This document shows positions 36,661 to 39,766 of a stretch of DNA of 39,766 bases, piece after piece. The stretch is from the IMG/VR virus record IMGVR_UViG_3300031951_000444, positions 1-39,766 of that record; one strand, written 5' to 3'. This DNA comes from a virus. The position numbers and the translations under genes were made by a program. The stretch's first letter is position 1. Each line of letters begins with the position of its first letter. The notes below the pieces were generated by a model. That model did no database searches. It worked only from the letters and a program-made list of their open reading frames with translations, and was not told the DNA's origin.

Positions 36661-38761
36661 CGGAGTCGTCGGGGGTGTCAATGTCGGTGTCGTTTTCGTC
36701 GTCATCATCATCGGCATGCAGTGCTTCGAGTCCGATGCCGAAACGGGCGCGGATCTTATACCAGCCCGCGAGGCATTCGGTCACGGCATCGCCCCAGTCA
36801 TCGGGGCCGCCATCACGGAACCAATCGCCGATCTTCAGCACGCGACCGCGGCGCGTGAGCTTTTTTTTGTTTCGCTGGCGCTCTTTCTCGTCGTCTTCGG
36901 TCCACCGACGATGCGTGGTGAGCTCAGCGCAGAGATCGTTGTCAGGATTCCGGTAGATGCGGAATTGGCCGGCGGGCGGTGTGAGGCCTTTGCGCAGCGC
37001 CGCGGCGATCTCGGCGGCCTGGCCGATGCGCTCGTCGTAGAGCTCCTCCGCGAAAGCATCGGCATTGAAGATGTAGCGCGGCAGTGCCATGCGGTTGTAG
37101 CGGTTCTGCGCCTGCTTTTGAACAAGGTCCTTCATGGAGGCCGTTTGCGATCCACCACGCCCTTTTGCCGGGTAGAAGAGGCGGTAGGCTCCTTTGGTGG
37201 TGCAGAATTCGAGCACGGATTTCGTGCGCTGGCCGTCGCCTTCGTCGATAAGCGCGAAATCGACGACTGGATTGATGCGCTCGTCTTCGGGTGTGTCACC
37301 CCAATCATCGACGATGACAGGTTTTCGCGCCTCATCCAGGAGGCCGGTGTAGCCTTTGAAGACGATGCCGTAGTCGAGCAGCTCCATGGAATCATCTTCG
37401 AAGAAGGCGCACTTGACCCATTTCCGGCCGTAGTGCTGCACATCGACGCCCATGATGATGGCGAGCGGCACGCGGCTGCAGTGACCGCGGGCGAACTGGC
37501 CCTGGAGGGCGCGAATATCGGCGATGGTGCGTGCGTTGTCGCGGTTCTCGGGGCCCACAGGCAGGCCTTCGCGGGAACGGCGGAATTTTTTGCGCTTCGA
37601 TGAGTTGTTGGCGCTGACGATCTCCAACGCGAGATGACCGAGCGTGGATCTCGGCATGTAGTGGAGCGCGTAGAAATCGCCCGCCTGGTAGCTGAGCTTT
37701 CGCGGGATGGGCTGGACGTGGCCGTCCTCGCTGATGTCCGCTTTGATGGTCTTTCCATCGTCCTGCAGTGCGCCGTCGGGTGTGTTCGTCGGGATGTAGA
37801 GGCGGTGCTGAAGCATCCACTCTTTGTGGTGCTCCTCGATGCGGCCGCCGCACTGGTTGCACTCATACCAGGTATCACGAAGGATGAGATCGTAGTCCCA
37901 GCGGCCCTCGGCGGTTTTGCAATGCTCGTAACGCAGCCCGGCGCGGACAAGGGTCTGATAGCCGCGTGGCAGTGGCATCTGCAATTGGGCGCGAAGGCGC
38001 GGGCCGTGTATGGCATCGGGCGGCAGCTCGCCGCTGCAGTGCGGGCATGGCACAAAGCATCGGTGCCGAGATCCAGAAAGAAACTCAGGCCAGATGACAT
38101 CTTCTTCATTGCGCGGCTTGCTGAAGACGATCAGCTTCGAGCCTTCTTGGCGCTTCAAGCGATCGCGGAGAAGATCGACAATGGTCGATTCGCCGCCTTT
38201 CATCTCCTCGGGCGTTTCATCCGTCTCATCGACAATAGCCCAGGCGGCGGATTTGTTCGCCGCGGCGCCCGGCGACTGCGAGCCGATGAGATAGACCGTC
38301 ATGCCGTTGAGGTAGAGGGTCATGTTCTGCAGCTTGTCCTCGTCGATCTGGCCTTTGGACTGCGGCAGCCGTGAAGCGATCGCTTCGCAGTTGCGGATCA
38401 TCGGCTTGAGCCTGGTCTCGCCGATGCGCTTGATTTCTTCGCGGTTGTTGATGGCGTAGATGACATCCTGCGGGTTGAACTTCATCTTGTGCATCAGCGC
38501 GGCGAGCACTCCGAGCGTCATGCCTTGCTGCGAGGACTTCGGATTGATGAACTCGTCGTAGTCATCGGACTCGATGAAATCGAACAGGATCGAGACCGTG
38601 GGCGAGCGGTCGGGATCGTAGTAGCCGGGGAATTGCTTCGACTCTTCTTTGGTGAGCTTGACGTTCTTTTTCACCCACGCCTCGACACGCTCCGGCAGAT
38701 CGAGCGTAAAAGCCCGCATCATGAGGGCCATCGTCCAGTTTTGAACGTCACGCCATTTCAT
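36653..38761 (-). CDS. Terminase large subunit, GpA type
   Basis: About 702 residues from the ATG at 38761 (MKWRDVQNWTMALMM), overlapping the small subunit stop. KSSQQGMTLG is a lambda-like variant Walker A; AAWAIVDETDETP is Walker B. Two Cys pairs (CPHC and CNQC) form a zinc-binding insert. The nuclease part has IIMGVDVQHYGRKW and VDFALIDEGDGQRT, with conserved Asp residues. It cuts and translocates phage DNA with the small subunit and portal. The lambda-like type suggests cos-end or pac-type packaging in the lambda style; ends at the window edges are consistent with this. Confidence 0.85.
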   Translation of the reverse strand: MKWRDVQNWTMALMMRAFTLDLPERVEAWVKKNVKLTKEESKQFPGYYDPDRSPTVSILFDFIESDDYDEFINPKSSQQGMTLGVLAALMHKMKFNPQDVIYAINNREEIKRIGETRLKPMIRNCEAIASRLPQSKGQIDEDKLQNMTLYLNGMTVYLIGSQSPGAAANKSAAWAIVDETDETPEEMKGGESTIVDLLRDRLKRQEGSKLIVFSKPRNEEDVIWPEFLSGSRHRCFVPCPHCSGELPPDAIHGPRLRAQLQMPLPRGYQTLVRAGLRYEHCKTAEGRWDYDLILRDTWYECNQCGGRIEEHHKEWMLQHRLYIPTNTPDGALQDDGKTIKADISEDGHVQPIPRKLSYQAGDFYALHYMPRSTLGHLALEIVSANNSSKRKKFRRSREGLPVGPENRDNARTIADIRALQGQFARGHCSRVPLAIIMGVDVQHYGRKWVKCAFFEDDSMELLDYGIVFKGYTGLLDEARKPVIVDDWGDTPEDERINPVVDFALIDEGDGQRTKSVLEFCTTKGAYRLFYPAKGRGGSQTASMKDLVQKQAQNRYNRMALPRYIFNADAFAEELYDERIGQAAEIAAALRKGLTPPAGQFRIYRNPDNDLCAELTTHRRWTEDDEKERQRNKKKLTRRGRVLKIGDWFRDGGPDDWGDAVTECLAGWYKIRARFGIGLEALHADDDDDENDTDIDTPDDSDA

Positions 38762-39687
38762 GCCGTGAGCGCTTCGAGGTTCAGAACTGGCGCGAAACGC
38801 CCCTCGCGGAGGCCGTTGCAATGCTCAATCCAGGCTGTGCGCCAGATTTTGCGGCCTTCCGCATGATCGGTGATGCCGCGGAGCTTCGGGCCGATTTTGT
38901 CATACAACAGCATCCCGCTGGTGACGACGGTGGTGAGCAGCGGAAGCAAGGCTCTTTCAATCATCGCGACCTCGACAAGACTGCCTTCTTCGGCGGCGAT
39001 TTTCAGGTAGCGCTGCTGAATCAGTGAAAGCGCATCGAGTGCCTCTCGGTAACGGCGGTCGTAGGCGTCGCCATCCGTGAGCTTGTCGTTTTTGTAGGCT
39101 TCATCGCGTGCGACTCGCAGCGAAGCGACCCGCTTTTCCTCGGCCTCGATCTCGAATTTCAAACCCTGCGCCACTCCATGATCAGCGGTGAAGGCTGATG
39201 GCACGGGATTGCCCGGTGCAGTTGCCTCGTCAAGCCGTCTCGCCTGGCCAGCGGGCAAAGTGAATGAGGCCGCTTGCTTTGGTGGAGATCCTCGCAAGTG
39301 CTCAGTGATGGCCTCGCGGACTTTTTTGGGAAACTGGTGTGTAAAAGCTCCGCGTGCTTTCATTCGCTCATACCAGGCCCCGAGTTGCTCAGGCTCGTCA
39401 AATGGCGGCAAGTCTGGCCCGCCGGGATTACTCTCACCGGCGGCTTTCCAGCGAAAGAAGGTCCGGCGGGCCACACCAATGTGCATGTAGTCATCGGCCG
39501 CGCGGACATAGCCGTTGCTTTTTGAGCGAGAGACCGAGACCGCAACCGGCAAGATGTGCTCGATTTCGGCTTGCTCGCTCTTGCTGAGGTTTCCACCGGC
39601 GAGCCATTTTCCCAGGATGACAGATTCCCGAGCCTCAGCAGCACCGAGGCCCATGATCATCTGCGATGGCATTGCTTTTTCATCCAC
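38758..39687 (-). CDS. Terminase small subunit-like protein
   Basis: 309 residues with a GTG start (39687), with the box TTTTGACA 13 nt upstream; an in-frame ATG is at 39672. It has a helix-turn-helix region (MHIGVARRTFFRWKAAGESN) near residues 70-90 and a long helical C-terminus (QQRYLKIAAEEGSLVEVAMI). Position first in the packaging operon and overlap with GpA support terminase small subunit, though it is longer than many such proteins and no single family is certain. Confidence 0.6.
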   Translation of the reverse strand: MDEKAMPSQMIMGLGAAEARESVILGKWLAGGNLSKSEQAEIEHILPVAVSVSRSKSNGYVRAADDYMHIGVARRTFFRWKAAGESNPGGPDLPPFDEPEQLGAWYERMKARGAFTHQFPKKVREAITEHLRGSPPKQAASFTLPAGQARRLDEATAPGNPVPSAFTADHGVAQGLKFEIEAEEKRVASLRVARDEAYKNDKLTDGDAYDRRYREALDALSLIQQRYLKIAAEEGSLVEVAMIERALLPLLTTVVTSGMLLYDKIGPKLRGITDHAEGRKIWRTAWIEHCNGLREGRFAPVLNLEALTA

Positions 39688-39700
39688 AGTGCCGGGCAGG

Positions 39701-39708
39701 TGTCAAAA
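39701..39708 (-). promoter_or_regulatory. TTTGACA box before the terminase small gene
   Basis: TTTTTGACA ends 13 nt before the GTG start, the same distance as at 14825, 25106, 29519 and 32488. Here it stands at the head of the late operon. Confidence 0.5.
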
Positions 39709-39751
39709 ATAGCAGTGCCAAAAACCTTTTGAGTGCCTTGTGTGCCGATTG

Positions 39752-39766
39752 CCTGAGCGAGCGCTG
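39752..39766. repeat. Right terminus, half of an end-joining dyad
   Basis: CCTGAGC (39752-39758) is the inverse of GCTCAGG at 10-16, and the last nine bases CGAGCGCTG repeat bases 2-10. See the left terminus. Confidence 0.45.

Noticed and set aside
14839-39708. TTTGACA boxes as sigma-70 -35 elements
   Set aside because: No -10 hexamer lies 16-18 bp downstream; that position falls inside the gene start in most cases.
1-39766. CRISPR array, diversity-generating retroelement, transposase or rRNA
   Set aside because: No regularly spaced direct repeats, no reverse transcriptase or template/variable repeat pair, no transposase and no rRNA or complete tRNA was seen.

Overview
The window reads as one essentially complete genome of a temperate, tailed dsDNA phage (siphovirus-like layout), about 39.8 kb and GC-rich. 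Almost every gene lies on the minus strand. Reading right to left: terminase small and large subunits, a small accessory ('moron') region, a gpW-like joiner, lambda-type portal, ClpP-type prohead protease with a scaffold-like tail, a P22-type coat protein, small head/tail genes, tail assembly chaperones with a -1 frameshift site, tape measure, tail tip and fibre genes, holin-like protein, small lipoprotein, endolysin, tyrosine integrase with a tRNA-like att core, a regulatory switch, many small early genes, a ParB-family protein, a helicase-methyltransferase fusion, and two primase/helicase genes. The two ends carry matching inverted and direct repeats that form one dyad when joined, so the contig probably represents a circularised or cos-ended genome.

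The host cannot be named from sequence alone. The dense, host-like intergenic repeats, weak use of Shine-Dalgarno sites in late genes and overall composition suggest a Verrucomicrobiota/Planctomycetota-type bacterium; this is a low-confidence inference.

Only two convincing genes are on the plus strand: a ribbon-helix-helix regulator (12164-12496) and a small helix-turn-helix regulator (about 35284-35532). Each is divergent from a minus-strand gene across a short region holding repeated operator half-sites. Early and regulatory genes mostly have strong Shine-Dalgarno sites. Late genes mostly lack them and start after pyrimidine-rich short repeats or after a TTTGACA box placed 13-15 nt before the start codon.

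The most striking feature is a set of seven hairpins (15265, 19000, 19534, 25278, 34710, 35469, 36427) with the architecture of integron attC recombination sites: a GAAC/GTTC outer box, an unpaired 4-6 nt spacer, an inner box with two extrahelical bases (G and A, six nt apart), and a variable end. The inner boxes differ in sequence but keep pairing. They bound small accessory genes, including a cytosine methyltransferase, a zinc-ribbon protein and regulators, as if the phage carried its morons as integron-like cassettes. No integron integrase is present. Other notable features are a coat protein fused to two membrane segments, structural proteins with signal peptides, repeated gene-junction linkers that supply stop and start regions, repeat elements translated in frame, and a cluster of long perfect palindromes.
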